From Saccopteryx bilineata (taxonomy: Eukaryota; Chordata; Mammalia; Chiroptera; Emballonuridae), in NCBI RefSeq assembly GCF_036850765.1, contig NC_089501.1:12996997-13060996 (forward strand): a stretch of DNA of 64,000 nucleotides, read 5' to 3'. The position numbers and the translations under genes were made by a program. Shown piece by piece: positions 1 through 10,430 of this stretch. The notes below the pieces were generated by a model. It was not told where the DNA came from and searched no databases. It saw nothing but the letters and a program-made list of their open reading frames with translations. Position 1 is the stretch's first letter; each line of letters starts with the position of its first letter.

Positions 1-1180
1 ACTCACACTAGGTATTTCAAACATCAGCTTTGTATTGCAAGTTGTAGCAGTTCAGGGTAGAGCATGTAGTCATAGCAAAGTTCAGAGTAAAAGAAAGGAC
101 ATGTCTTCCTGTGTAGATTTCTTTCTATCAGTGGTATACAATATTCCAAAGACCTGCAGCAGAGTTCTCCTCAAGTCTCATTGGCCATGCATGGCCTCCC
201 ACATGGTCCTAAACAACACACAGGCAGGGAAGGGAATTGGTTAGACTGGCAGAGACCCAGGCCCTCCCTGAGCACCCAGCCCCTCAGAGGAGGATAAAAG
301 GTCAAATAAAATCAAAGTACTTTCCAAGACAGGTGAGAGTGAGTGGATTTGGGCAGGCAGGCAACAGTATTTGCTACTATTTCTGGGTTAGTTTCATTTT
401 ATTTATTTTTTTCACTTTGAGACTCTTCTTTCCTGTCCTGATAATCTTAAAATGTACCTTCTATTTCTGTTTTTTCAACTGCATGACAGTGTACAGAGTT
501 GCAGGGGTAGCCTGTGTCTTGCAGTTTATCATTCAATACGAGCTCGTTTGTCTTGTTTATCTAATTGTTCTTTTCCTAGCAGTTAAAGAAAGTGAGAACT
601 GGGGTTCTCTGTCTACTTGTTCATGCTGTCATGCCCAAAGAACAGTATCTGTAAACTGTTTTGTGACTTTAGTAGCACTTCAGCCACATCTGCAATTGTC
701 TGCTGAGTACCCACAATTCTGAAGGCACCAAGTAGGTGCGCCTGACCTGGATTTCCGGAGCTGTTGCCCCTTTCTGCCCTGGAGCTTAGTCTGAGCCCTT
801 GGACTCTCTAAACACCCAAAGGGGCAGAGTCAGCAGTCCCAGCTCAGGTTCTTCAGTTTTCGTTGTCAAATTCCGTGCCTCTGACCTTTTCTGGCTTGCT
901 TTTGCGTTTGGCATCCCAGCACCTCTCAGAGGCTATATATAACAGCCTAGCTTTTTCTAATCTGAGCTCCGTCTGCAACAGCAAGCAGCACTGCTATGAC
1001 TCGGAGAACCCAGTTCCCATCTTGGCTACTTTGTGCCAAAGATGTATTCGTGGTGCGTGATCCGCATATTTATTTACTACCTGTATTCAGCAAATATATG
1101 TTGAATGATTAAAAGAATATATATCAATTGATATTTCAAATGCAGTTAGCTTTTCTGATACGAGATTGTTGATTATATTG
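1..1180. other. NT5DC1 intron, no feature seen
   Basis: Intronic sequence left of the first visible exon. An open frame of 161 codons at 237-722 has no recognisable domain and no splice context. I see no SINE, LTR or RNA gene here. Confidence 0.5.
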
Positions 1181-1558
1181 TTTTTTTGGTTTTTTTCTTT
1201 TTTTGTATTTTTCTGAAGCTGGAAACGGTAAGAGACAGACAGACTCCCATATGCGCCCAACCGGGATCCACCTGGCACGCCCACCAGGGGCGATGCTCTG
1301 CCCCTCCAGGGCGTCGCTCTGCCGCGACCAGAGCCACTCTAGCGCCTGGGGCAGAGGCCAAGGAGCCATCCCCAGCTCCCGGGCCATCTTTGCTCCAATA
1401 GAGCCTTGGCTGCGGGAGGGGAAGAGAGACAGAGAGGAAGGAGGGGGTGGAGGTGGAAAGCAAATGGGCGCTTCTCCTATGTGCCCTGGCCGGGAATCGA
1501 ACCCGGGTCCCCTGCACGCCAGGCCGACGCTCTACCGCTGAGCCAACCGGCCAGGGCC
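1181..1558 (-). repeat. SINE-A, full length
   Basis: Read on the minus strand it starts GGCCCTGGCCGGTTGGCTCA, with A box and B box (GGTTCGATTCC) of a tRNA-derived head. The body ends in CTTCAGAAAAATAC and an A-rich tail (T run at 1181-1206). The copy is little diverged. It sits just left of the first visible NT5DC1 exon. Confidence 0.9.
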
Positions 1559-1773
1559 TGTTTTTTATGTTTTAACAGTTTATAAGTTCTTGTGAAGTAG
1601 CCAAAAATATTCTTAACTGACATTTTCGTAATAATATTTTTAAGTAAAGAACATAGTAATAAATGCTAGATATTTTAATCTGTAGTTTTGAGAGAGATCA
1701 ACTTGTTTGAGAACATGCTGAGTCAAAAAACAAAAAAGAATAAAACTATCTCCTTGATATTTTTATTTTTCAG

Positions 1774-1948
1774 AAAACTGTGGAATATATTTTCCTGAAA
1801 TAAAAAGAGATCCAGGCAAGTATTTACATAGTTGTCCTGAATCTGTGAAAAAATGGCTTCGACAGCTAAAGCATGCTGGGAAAATTCTCTTATTAATCAC
1901 CAGTTCTCACAGCGATTACTGTAGACTTCTCTGCAAACATATCCTTGG
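1774..1948 (+). CDS. NT5DC1: NT5DC1 internal exon (HAD motif II region)
   Basis: The exon follows a pyrimidine-rich acceptor (tttttcag) and ends at GTAAGT. Its first two bases complete a Glu codon from the previous exon; it then reads NCGIYFPEIKRDPG and runs through KKWLRQLKHAGKILLLITSS. The hydrophobic strand LLLITSS fits HAD motif II, whose Ser/Thr helps hold the phosphoryl group. The exon ends in phase 2 (GG of a Gly codon), completed by the next exon to ILGNDF. The 175-bp length and both phases are consistent with an intact gene. There is no stop or frameshift. Confidence 0.93.
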
Positions 1949-2180
1949 GTAAGTGATGAGACATTTTGTTTCCATGATCTTAGAAAATACTGCTAGCAAA
2001 TTAGACCAGTGCTTTTTAAAAAGTTCTCCACCATCACTTTATAGTTATTTAAACACCTCTGAGTTTGTCTTAACAACTCGACATCTGCAACATATCCCAA
2101 GTACATTTTAACAACACAACATTACTGGGGTTTGTTATGCTCATAGTTTGCTGATCATCTGGGCTTTGGATTTTCTTTAT

Positions 2181-2527
2181 TCAGTGAGAGGAGGGGAAGC
2201 ACAGAGTCAGACTCCCACATGCACCCTGACTGGGATCCACCTGGCAAGCCCACGAGGGGGTTATGCTCTGCCCATCTGGTGCGTTGCAACTGAGCTCTTC
2301 TTAGCACCAGAGGCAGAGGCCATGGTACCATCCTTAGTACCCAGGGCCAACTTGCTTCAATCGAGCCATGGCTGCAGGAGGAAAAGAGAGAGAGAAACAG
2401 AGAAGCAAGAGGGGGAGGAGTGGAGAAACAGATGGGCGCTTCCCCTGTGTACCCTGACTGGGAATTGAACCCCGGGACATCCACACACCAGGCCAATGCT
2501 CTACCACTAAGCCAACCAGCCTAGGCC
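2181..2527 (-). repeat. SINE-A, older diverged copy
   Basis: Same layout as the element at 1181 but with many substitutions; head at 2527 (GGCCTAGGCTGGTTGGC read on minus), body with CTGCAGCCATGG and GGCAAGCCC blocks. The flanks share a degraded TTTTCTT(A/T) duplication. Confidence 0.8.
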
Positions 2528-2754
2528 TAGGTTTTCTTAAGGTGGATGCAGCACATGTCCTTCATGCCATCTTCCATGCACTTGGTTTCTCAGCTTGGGA
2601 TGATTAGTGAGGGGCAGAGCTGTAGGTTTTACTCCCTGATGGATAACTGGCATACAGCCCCTCGGTAGCCTTTTCAGTGTGGAGCTATACTTTACCACTA
2701 AGCACAGCCAGAGATGGGATTGACACCCACGAAAATCGAGGCGGTATAAATGCA

Positions 2755-2925
2755 TAGACTTGAACATGAGACAGACATGGCTCAAGCCCAACCTTGCAAC
2801 TTACTGTATGATCTGGTGCCTCAGTTTCATGACCTTAAAAATGGAGCAGCTATACCTCATAAGTATAAGGGGATATTTATGTACTGGTAAAGTATAAGGC
2901 AGAGTAATTGGTAAGTTTCAGTAAG
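2755..2925 (+). repeat. MIR-type SINE, ancient
   Basis: Contains the MIR core order: CTTGCAACTTACTGTATGA, then GCCTCAGTTTCATGACCTTA and AAAAATGGAGCAGCTATACC. Diverged throughout, as expected of a pre-eutherian repeat. Confidence 0.6.
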
Positions 2926-3329
2926 TCTTAATATATATTTATGTCATTCTTCTGGGCAATACCAGGGACTATCCATGGACAAAGCAAATACTGGGAGTAT
3001 GAAAGAAGTTCTAGCTTTAAAACTGACCTCTGGGTGACCTCTTTAGCCTCCAGTTCCATGTTCCTCAGCTCGTGTGGGTTTAGATTGGTCTGTGGTATAT
3101 TTACAGTCTGTGAGTGGATGTTCTGCTTTCTGAACAATACCTAGGCTTGGGATCCATAAAGTGGATTAAGGCTGATTGATGTCCTGGATGCCTTGGAAAG
3201 GTGCCTCTTATCAAGCCCTTTGCTTTCCCCGTAGTGGAACCATGCTTCCAGTTGTACTCTCCGGAGTCTTGATCTCTTTAGTTAGCATAAATAACCAAGA
3301 TGTTTTCTTCCTATTTTAATTTATCTTTA

Positions 3330-3708
3330 GCCCTGGCCTATTGGCTCAGTGGTAGAGCATCAGCACTGTGTGTGGATGTCCTGGGCTTGATTCCTGGTCA
3401 GGGCACACAGGAGAAGCAACCATCTGCTTCTCCGTCCCTCCCTCTTCTCTCTCTCTCCTCCCCCTCCCACAGCTATGGCTCTATTGGCTCAAGCAAGTCG
3501 GCTTATAGTGCTGAGGATGGCTCTGTGGCCTCTGCCTGAGGCGCTAAAAATACCTTGGCTGCTGAACGAAGCAACACCCCAGATGGGCAGAACATCGCCC
3601 CCTAGTGAACTTGCCGGGTGGGTCCCAGTGGAGTCACGTGCAGGAATCTGTTTCTCTGCCTCCTCTGCTCTCAATTAAAATAAAACATAAAATAAATAAG
3701 TAAAAAAA
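3330..3708 (+). repeat. SINE-A, diverged
   Basis: Head CCCTGGCCTATTGGCTCAGT at 3331, B box GGCTTGATTCC, tail of AATAAA-type repeats. TSD AATTTATCTTTAG (left) against AATTTATCTCTAG (right). Confidence 0.85.
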
Positions 3709-3731
3709 ATAAATTTATCTCTAGTACTGTT

Positions 3732-4082
3732 TTTTGTGTGTGTGTGGTGTTTTTTGTTTTTTTTACAGAGACAGAGAGTCAGAGAGAGGGATAGATAAGG
3801 ACAGACAGACAGGAACCAAGAGAGATGAGAAGCATCAATCATTAAGTTTTTCGTTGTGACACCTTAGTTGTTCATTGATTGCTTTCTCATATGTGCCTTG
3901 ACCGTGGGCCTTCAGCAGACCGAGTGACCCCTTATTCAAACCAGCGACCTTGTGTCCAAGCTGGTGAGCTTTTGCTCAAACCCAGTGAGCCCGCGCTCAA
4001 GCTGGCTACCTCGGGGTCTCAAACCTGGATCCTCCGCATCCCAGTCTGACGCTCTATCCACCGCGCCACTGCCTGGTCAGGC
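3732..4082 (-). repeat. SINE-B, inserted in the right flank of the preceding SINE
   Basis: On minus it starts GCCTGACCAGGCAGTGGCGC and ends with the GTCTGTCC and CTGACTCTCTG blocks and an A-rich tail. TSD CTCTAGTACTG / CTCTAGTACCG includes the right TSD of the SINE-A at 3330, so this one landed later. Confidence 0.88.
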
Positions 4083-4638
4083 TCTAGTACCGTTTTGATT
4101 TGTAAAAGTATTTGGGAATGTTGCTCAATGTTACTTCTCCATTACCACAGTGAGTCCCTCAGGTACCAGGACTACCAGCCCTTTACCATCCCAAATAATC
4201 CTAAATATAGTATTAAATATAATACAACTGAAAACAATTATTGTTATCTAAAAATTGCCACAGTATAAGACTACCCTGATTTCAAAGTAAAGTATCTTCA
4301 CATTTTGAATACTTTCAGAAGCATAGCTTTGACCATTTCTATTAGAAACTATTGAATTCACTTACTGTGCCTGTTTCATGAGAAAGCTTAGCACCTCGAG
4401 TTACTGTGCTCATTCTTTTCTTGTGTTTGTATCAGGGTGTTTTTCATGAACACTAGTGCTAACTCACCTTTTATTTCCAGTGTAAGATTTACCTTAAATC
4501 TGTAGAAAGCATGTAAAAAATTCATCAAAAGATAAGAAATGATGGTGTGGTCGAGTAAATAGGTGAAGATTAAGTCTGTTTTATATGGACCATTTCTAAT
4601 TCCTTAAAATAAGCTTATGAACAATTTGTTGCTTTCAG

Positions 4639-4736
4639 AAATGATTTTGCAGACCTTTTTGACATTGTGATTACAAATGCATTGAAGCCTGGTTTCTTTT
4701 CCCATTTACCAAGTCAGAGACCTTTTCGGACACTTG
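4639..4736 (+). CDS. NT5DC1: NT5DC1 internal exon
   Basis: Acceptor GCTTTCAG, donor GTAAGT. The first base completes Gly from the previous exon; the frame reads NDFADLFDIVITNALKPGFF, then SHLPSQRPFRTL. The last base (G) starts a Glu codon finished by the exon at 13097. The segment DIVITNALKPGFF is typical of this 5'-nucleotidase family. At 98 bp it is short and intact. Confidence 0.93.
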
Positions 4737-5266
4737 GTAAGTTACATTTTAGTTTTTTTCTTCTTCTACTTTAGATTTGCTCATTCATTTATTCAATGAA
4801 TCATCCCTTGGTTAACAGCCATGTGCAGAGTACTGTGTTAGATGCAACAAGGGGTATAGAAGAGACACTTTGTTTTCTTTCCGCTCATGGGGGAGAAAGA
4901 AGATAATAAACCTATGTTTGTATCAAATCTTCCACTACCACATTATATCATAATCAGTTGTCACTCTCTCCCTGACTTTAAAAATGAAGGTATGGGGTTT
5001 GCCTTAGTTTTCAGGGCCTAAGTAAATGCTTCAATACATAATTGAGGGATGAATTAATTTTAATAAGTCAGAATAGATAATTTTCTAGAACAAAGGTGCC
5101 TGCAGAATACATGAGGATTATAAAAAATGAAGCCGTTTTCTCTGGGGAACAAGCACAATCTTCAAGGAAGGGTGGTTAGAAATGTCACACATTTAGGAGA
5201 GGCTGACGGAGAGGTGAAATGAAAAGAGCAAACAAATTTTTCAGATGAAAATGAATAGCGTGAGGA
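4737..5266. other. NT5DC1 intron segment, nothing recognised
   Basis: Non-repetitive intron between the exon at 4639 and the SINE cluster starting at 5267. No open frame or conserved block is recognisable. Confidence 0.4.
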
Positions 5267-5478
5267 GGCCCTGGCTGGGTAGCTGAGTTGGTTGGAACAT
5301 TGTTCCCATACACCAAGGTTGCAGGTTCATTCTCTGGTCAGGGCACACACAGGAGTCAGCCAGTGAATGCATGGATAAGTGGAACAACGGGTTGATGTAT
5401 CTCTCTCTCTTCCTCTCTCTGTCCCTTCCTCTTTCTCTCTAAAATCAATCAATAAATAAAATTAATATTTTAAAAAAG
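5267..5478 (+). repeat. SINE-D (VES-type)
   Basis: GGCCCTGGCTGGGTAGCTGA head, GTTGGTTGGAACATTG block, then CAGGTTCATTCTCTGG as B box, a CTCTCTCTTCC tract and an AATCAATCAATAAATAAA tail. This layout is the bat VES SINE layout. It is older than the SINE-A copies nearby. Confidence 0.8.
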
Positions 5479-5487
5479 AGAGAACAG

Positions 5488-5812
5488 ATCCTGACTGGTA
5501 CTCAGTGGGTAGAGCATTGGCCTGGCATATGGATGTCCTGGATTCGATTTCCAGTCCAGGCACACAAGAGAAGCGACCATCTGCTTCTCCCCCTCCCTCT
5601 TCTCTCCCTCTTCCCCTCCTACAGCCAGTGGCTTGATTGGCTGGAGCGTGGCCCTGGGTGCTGAGGATAGCTACATTTGAGTGCTTCAGCCTCAGGCGTT
5701 AAAAAATAGCTTGGTACTCAAGCATAGGCCCATGATGGGGTTACTGAGTGTATCCTGATTGGGGCACATGCAGGAGTCTGCCTCACTATCTTCCCTGCTC
5801 TCACCTAAAAAG
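5488..5812 (+). repeat. SINE-A, old diverged copy
   Basis: Starts ATCCTGACTGGTACTCAGTG, B box GGATTCGATTTCC, and ends in an A/G-rich tail. Many substitutions relative to the copy at 5891. Confidence 0.8.
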
Positions 5813-5829
5813 AAAAAAAGAGAGAGAGA

Positions 5830-6478
5830 AAGAATAGCAGGGGAAGAGGTTAAGGTGTGCAAATTGCCAGTTATAAAAAACAGTTATACAGCCCTGGCCG
5901 GTTGGCTCCGTGGTAGAGCGTCGGCCTGGCGTGCGGGAGTCCCAGGTTCGATTCCCGGCCAGGGCACACAAGAGAAGCGCCCATCTGCTTCTCCACCCCT
6001 CCCCCTCTCCTTCCTCTCTGTCTCTCTCTTCCCCTCCCGCAGCCAAGGCTCCATTGGAGCAAAGTTGGCCCGGGCACTGAGGATGGCTCTATGGCCTCTG
6101 CCTCAGGCGCTAGAATGGCTCTGGTTGCAACAGAGCAACGCCCCAGATGGGCAGAGCATCGCCCCCTGGTGGGTGTGCCGGGTGGATCCCTGTCAGGCGC
6201 ATGCGGGAGTCTGTCTGACTGCCTCCCTGTTTCCAACTTCAGAAAAATTAAAAAAAAAAACAAAAACCAGTTATACAGGGATGTAAAGTACAGTATAGGG
6301 AATATATTATAGTTGATAATATTGTAATAACTATGTGAGGTATCAGATGGGTTGTAGACTTACTGATATGATTACTTCATAAATTATATACATATCTTAT
6401 TATTAGGTTATACACCTGAAACTAATATGGTATTGTATGTTAATAGTAATTGAAAATATTTTAAAATAAAATAAAGCT
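5830..6478 (+). repeat. L1 3' UTR end, interrupted by a SINE-A
   Basis: The parts 5830-5890 and 6259-6478 together read as a mammalian L1 3' UTR: TACAGGGATGTAAAGTACAG, then ATTGTAATAACTATGTGAGG and TACACCTGAAACTAATATGG, ending in an A-rich tail. The SINE at 5891-6258 split it and duplicated CAGTTATACAG. Confidence 0.75.
5891..6258 (+). repeat. SINE-A, full length, recent
   Basis: Head GCCCTGGCCGGTTGGCTCCG, B box GGTTCGATTCCCGG, A-rich tail. TSD AACAGTTATACAG / AACCAGTTATACAG. Inserted into an L1 3' UTR. Confidence 0.92.
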
Positions 6479-6639
6479 GTTATATCACCTTAAATGTATC
6501 AAATGGAATTTCAACTTTATAGCAATTTGATAGCCATCATTGTCCATTTCAAAAAACAGAAGAACAACTGGTTCAGAATGGGCAGAAGTTTCTGCATTTT
6601 TTTCTTGAACTTACTTTCCTTTCTATATATTTTCACAAC

Positions 6640-6893
6640 AATTTTTTAAACTTTTAATTGAAAATCCCTACAGGTTCATAGGAAGGTGCTAAGAAATGTA
6701 CAGGGTGGTCTCATACACTCTTCACCCAGCTTTTCTCAACATTCACATGTTGTATAATAACAGGGCAGTATCAAAACCGGGAAGTTGACATTTGTACAAT
6801 CCAGAGTTTATTCATATTTCACCAGTATATATGCACTCATTTTCTGTGTGTGTGTGTGTGTGTGTGCGCGCGCTCTATACAGTTTTTTAAAAT
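6640..6893. repeat. L1-like fragment with (TG)n
   Basis: Contains CCCTACAGGTTCATAGGAAG, then TCTTCACCCAGCTTTTCTCA and CAGTATCAAAACCGGGAAGT, a block widely repeated in mammalian genomes as part of old L1 elements. It ends in a TG dinucleotide run at about 6844-6867. Confidence 0.5.
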
Positions 6894-7505
6894 GAGAATA
6901 GTGGAGTAAGACATTATGATAGGTGCTGTCTAAAAACTTATTGAGTAAATATTAAAAGAATAAAAGAAGAGCCTGATCAGGAATGAAGAAATTACAGGGG
7001 TATGAAAGGCAGTAAATTTGGTTGTTGATATCTGTGGTGTATTTTATTTTTATTGAAATTGATGTCAAATAAGCTCAGTGATAAAATTAATATTTTAGGA
7101 CCATTCAGAAATTCTCTTAGGCAGGGACCACCTAAAATAAGCCCAGGAAAGGTTGGAAGTTGAAATACAGTAAATGGTTATAAATGCATATAAATGTTTA
7201 TAAGGCATTAACAAATCAAATGTATAGACATAAGGACAGATTTTAGTTGTGTTTAAAAGAGACTTATATATGTATATTATATGCATAATACAAATAAGCA
7301 TCCATTTTAATAAATGCTTTATAGTTTTACTTTTTATTCAGATGCTTAGCATTATATAAACAGTTTGGGCAGTTGGAATGATATTTAATATACATTTCTC
7401 CTTACTTTCCTGTGGCTACACATTACCATTTGTGGGGATTAAATTTAAAATCCATCTAAAGAATGTTCGTGTGAATCACACACATCAATTGGTTTTGTAA
7501 ATATA
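6894..7505. other. NT5DC1 intron, AT-rich, nothing recognised
   Basis: AT-rich intron sequence before the mariner element. A 68-codon minus-strand frame at 7095-7301 has no recognisable motif. Confidence 0.4.
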
Positions 7506-7622
7506 CAGTGTGTCCGTAAAGTCATGGTACACTTTTGACCGGTCACAGGAAAGCAATAAAAGACAATAGAAATGTGAAATCTGCACCAAATAAAAGGAAA
7601 ACTATCCCAGTTTCATAAATAC

Positions 7623-7838
7623 CTATTCAGTGCAGTTCAATGTGGGCTCACGCACAGATTTTTTAGGGCTCCTTAGGTAGCTATCCCATATAGCCTCTAC
7701 AGACTCATCACTGACTGATGGCCTACCAGAACGGGGTTTTTCCACCAAACTGCCGGTTTCCTTCAACTGCTTATCCCACTGAGTAATGTTATTCCTATGT
7801 GGTGGCGATTTGTTATAAATGCACCGATATTCACTCAC
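7623..7838 (-). pseudogene. Mariner transposase N-terminal remnant
   Basis: The 71-codon frame reads SPPHRNNITQWDKQLKETGS followed by SGRPSVSDESVEAI and RSPKKSV. This is the helix-turn-helix and GRPSVS linker region of Tc1/mariner transposases. The frame stops before any catalytic aspartate, and the inverted repeat follows directly. It cannot make an active transposase. Confidence 0.8.
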
Positions 7839-8174
7839 GTTGCACTTTGGTCACGGATTCGAATTTAGCGAGCCACAGAACACACTGAACTTTCCTCTGT
7901 ACCATCCACATCTCGACTGGCATGGCCGTGGGCTGCTCCACTGAATACACTGTGTTATGTAATCATCTGCGCATGCGCACATGCTGCCACATCATCCTAC
8001 AGAAACTGGGAGGGTTTTCCTTTTATTTGGTGCAGCTTTCACATTTCTATCGTCTTTTGTTGCTTTCCTGTGACCGGTCTGCCGGGGACCAGCCCCGGGG
8101 GGAATCCAGGGGTCCCACAGGAAGAGACGGCATCGGCACGAATCGAGTGAGAGAGCCGAATTCTTTTCTTTCTC

Positions 8175-8180
8175 TTTATT
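8175..8180 (-). terminator. LTR polyadenylation signal AATAAA
   Basis: AATAAA on minus, about 55 bp downstream of the TATA-like ATAAAAGG at 8233-8240 and about 95 bp before the LTR end. The spacing fits a short-R class II LTR. Confidence 0.55.
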
Positions 8181-8990
8181 CTCTCGTTAGCATTTACTGC
8201 CAGGCATCTCTCTCCATTGCCGGTCTAGCTTTCCTTTTATGCACACACACTAAGTTACAATCACATGGTATTCAGAATACATTGATTAGTCATTGTTTTT
8301 GTTTCACTATGGTTACATTTTCTAGGTAACAGTTAATTCATTTCTATAAACTATAAATCAGGTGGTAAGTCATTCAAAGTACAATTATACAATAACTTGA
8401 ACAGCAGTAACAGTATTGATACAAACTTCCAAAAGGTCAGTACTGATTAATAACTCTACCTTGTCTAGGATTCTATTGTCTAGTCAAATTTTATTTATTA
8501 CTATATTCATACACTAATTAAGTTCTAACTTTACTTTTTTCAGAGTGTTCCACCACCTGCAGGTCAGGTATGCAAGAAGAATGGAAAGTTTCTTTACCAC
8601 ATGAAAAGACTAGGGAGGAAAAGTGATGAATTAAGTGAAGGCTGAAAGGTGCTCTGTGTATAGTTACTGTTTCCTACCTATTCATAAGTCACAATCTATT
8701 CTTTCTAACATGATTAATAAGAAGAAATTCTCCTACAAACTTAACCCTTTACGAGGGATATCATAGCCAGCCTCTATGTCTATGAGCCCAGTTCAAGGGG
8801 CTTACAGGCTTTTCTGTGGAACTCACACCCTCTGTCTCATTTCCAAAGAAATTACTATGAATCTACAGGGAAAGTACGGTACTATTATCCCTGTGCCATA
8901 AATGAAAGCACACACCCAGAAAAGGGGGGATATAAGGCCAGATTAATTCAAAAAGGTCTAAAGGGGAAAGTATCGTTGTGCCTTTCCTTT

Positions 8991-9140
8991 GCGGTGACTT
9001 TGTCAACCCGCAGCTGTTAGTCTTCACTGTGGTGACTTTACTAACCAGCAGCCATTGGTCTTCTTCTGCTGTGACTTTGTCAACCAGCAGTTGTGGATCT
9101 TCTTCTGCTGTGACCTTGTTAGCCAGCACTAGTGGATCGG
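8991..9140. repeat. Four direct repeats of 38-39 bp in the LTR U3
   Basis: Units start at 8991, 9029, 9068 and 9107 and share GTGACTTTGTCAACCAGCAG with small changes. They lie next to the U3 end, where retroviral enhancer repeats are normally found. They also explain a 95-codon minus-strand open frame (8863-9150), which is not a gene. Confidence 0.8.
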
Positions 9141-9589
9141 CTCCCGACATCGGTCAGAAGTGCACCATGACTTTATGGACACATGGTATTGATGTACTAT
9201 ATATGAGAATTATAAAATAACTCTCACATGTTTTCTTCTAGTATTTTAATAGCTTTATTCTTTACATGTAGAAATTATATTATTTCTAATTCATCCTGGC
9301 ATCTAATCCGTGATGTAAGTTCCACCTTTATGTTTTTACCTGATGTTCTCACAAGTGTGTTCCAATGTTATTTTCCCCACTGCTTTGCAATGTCATTTTC
9401 ATTACATACCAAATTCTCTCAGAGATATGAGATTGTTTATGGACCTTCCAGATTCTTCCAATGGTCTGCTTATTCAAATATCAGAACCAAACTATTTTAA
9501 TTATTGACACGCTATATTTTTCATATCTGACAGGGCTAGTGTCCCTCATTTCAGGGAAATTGATTTTGTATATTGCTAAATCAGGAATA

Positions 9590-9712
9590 AGTCATGCAAT
9601 ATGATTGTGTAACCATTATGCTGTACACCTGAAAGTAATACAAATAATATTGAAAGTAAACTGTAATTGAAAAATAAAAATTATAAAGTGCAAAAAAAAA
9701 AGAATAAATCAT
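9590..9712 (+). repeat. L1 3' end fragment
   Basis: ATTATGCTGTACACCTGAAA and AATATTGAAAGTAAACTGTA followed by an A-rich tail match the terminal L1 3' UTR sequence also present at 6403 and 10120. Confidence 0.65.
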
Positions 9713-9751
9713 ATCATGCCTATGGGGCATTTGACAATATCCATAAAAATA

Positions 9752-9826
9752 CACTGCTCACAAAAATTAGGGGATATTTTATCCATTCATATTCATTTTG
9801 AAATATCCCCTAATTTTTGTGAACAG
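9752..9826. mobile_element. 75-bp mariner-type MITE (hairpin)
   Basis: Arms CACTGCTCACAAAAATTAGG and its near-perfect inverse at the right end enclose a short loop. TA dinucleotides at 9750-9751 and 9827-9828 are the target duplication. It is nearly all inverted repeat, with no coding sequence. Confidence 0.82.
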
Positions 9827-9954
9827 TATATATAAATACATGTACTGACCCAGCAATACCATTTGTAGTCATTTTACAGAGATAATACCTTATTGGGGAA
9901 AATAAGTATATTAAAATTTAATGTCTTACTGGGTGAAAGAGATGAAAGGGTTAC

Positions 9955-10185
9955 GAAGTACACGTTGGCAGGTACAAAGTCGTCACAGGGAAATAAAGTA
10001 CAGCACAGGGAATTCAGACAGTAATATTGTGATAACCATGTGTGGTGCCAGGTGGGCACTGGAAACATCAGAGGAGCACTTTGTAAAGTATGAAAGTATG
10101 TGCTTATCTAACCACATGCTGTAGACCTGAAACCAATGCAAAATAATACTGAAAGTAAACTGATTGAAAAAAATTTTAAATATTT
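9955..10185 (+). repeat. L1 3' UTR fragment
   Basis: Contains AAAGTACAGCACAGGGAATT, GTAATATTGTGATAACCATG and GTAGACCTGAAACCAATGCA, then an A-rich tail. A third independent copy of the same L1 3' UTR in 4 kb. Confidence 0.7.
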
Positions 10186-10430
10186 CTTAGAAACACTGTA
10201 GTAACAAAAGAAAATGAAAACTACCTAACTGATCATTAGTAGGGGACTGGTTTAGTAAATTATGGTTTATACACACACTTAAAATCAATGCAGTTAAGAA
10301 AAATAATGAGGTTTTGTATATACTGATATAGGATTACCTACAGTGTCTATTAAGTGACAAAGGTAAAACAATGTGTTAAATATACTATCATTTTATAAAC
10401 AAAAGGGAAAAATAAATAAAAATCGATGTA

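Larger units (their letters stand above)
8080..9149 (-). mobile_element. Solo LTR, class II (ERVK/IAP-like) endogenous retrovirus
   Basis: On the minus strand it starts TGTCGGGAGCCGATCC and ends GGCTGGTCCCCGGCA, i.e. TG...CA ends with the TGTYGGGAGCC start seen in IAP-like LTRs. The 6-bp TSDs are CCGGTC (8074-8079) and TCGGTC (9150-9155), differing by one C-to-T change at a CpG. Near its 3' end are an ATAAAAGG TATA-like box (8233-8240) and an AATAAA (8175-8180), which would give a short R region. The 1070-bp length implies a U3 of about 0.9 kb. No internal retroviral genes are attached, so it arose by LTR-LTR recombination. Confidence 0.82.
7506..9186 (-). mobile_element. Mariner-type transposon relic, split by a solo LTR
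   Basis: TA target sites at 7504-7505 and 9187-9188 flank a pair of ~107-bp terminal inverted repeats. The left arm (from CAGTGTGTCCGTAAAGTCAT) matches the reverse complement of 7985-8079 joined to 9156-9186 with about ten differences. Between the arms a minus-strand frame (7623-7838) encodes only the helix-turn-helix end of a transposase. The catalytic DDE region is absent, so this is an internally deleted, non-autonomous copy of about 600 bp. The LTR at 8080-9149 sits inside its right arm. Confidence 0.88.

Noticed and set aside
237..722. 161-codon plus-strand frame at the left edge
   Set aside because: No domain or family similarity recognised, hydrophobic by AT composition, and inside an NT5DC1 intron without splice support.
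5759..6312. Many 60-190 codon frames inside SINE-A copies (here and at 13329, 47079, 47805, 51009, 60399)
   Set aside because: The same peptide fragments recur at every SINE-A copy, so they are translations of the repeat, not genes.
8863..9150. 95-codon minus-strand frame with repeating KVTAEED-like units
   Set aside because: It is the translation of the U3 direct repeats of the solo LTR; its ATG straddles the TSD, so it did not exist before insertion.
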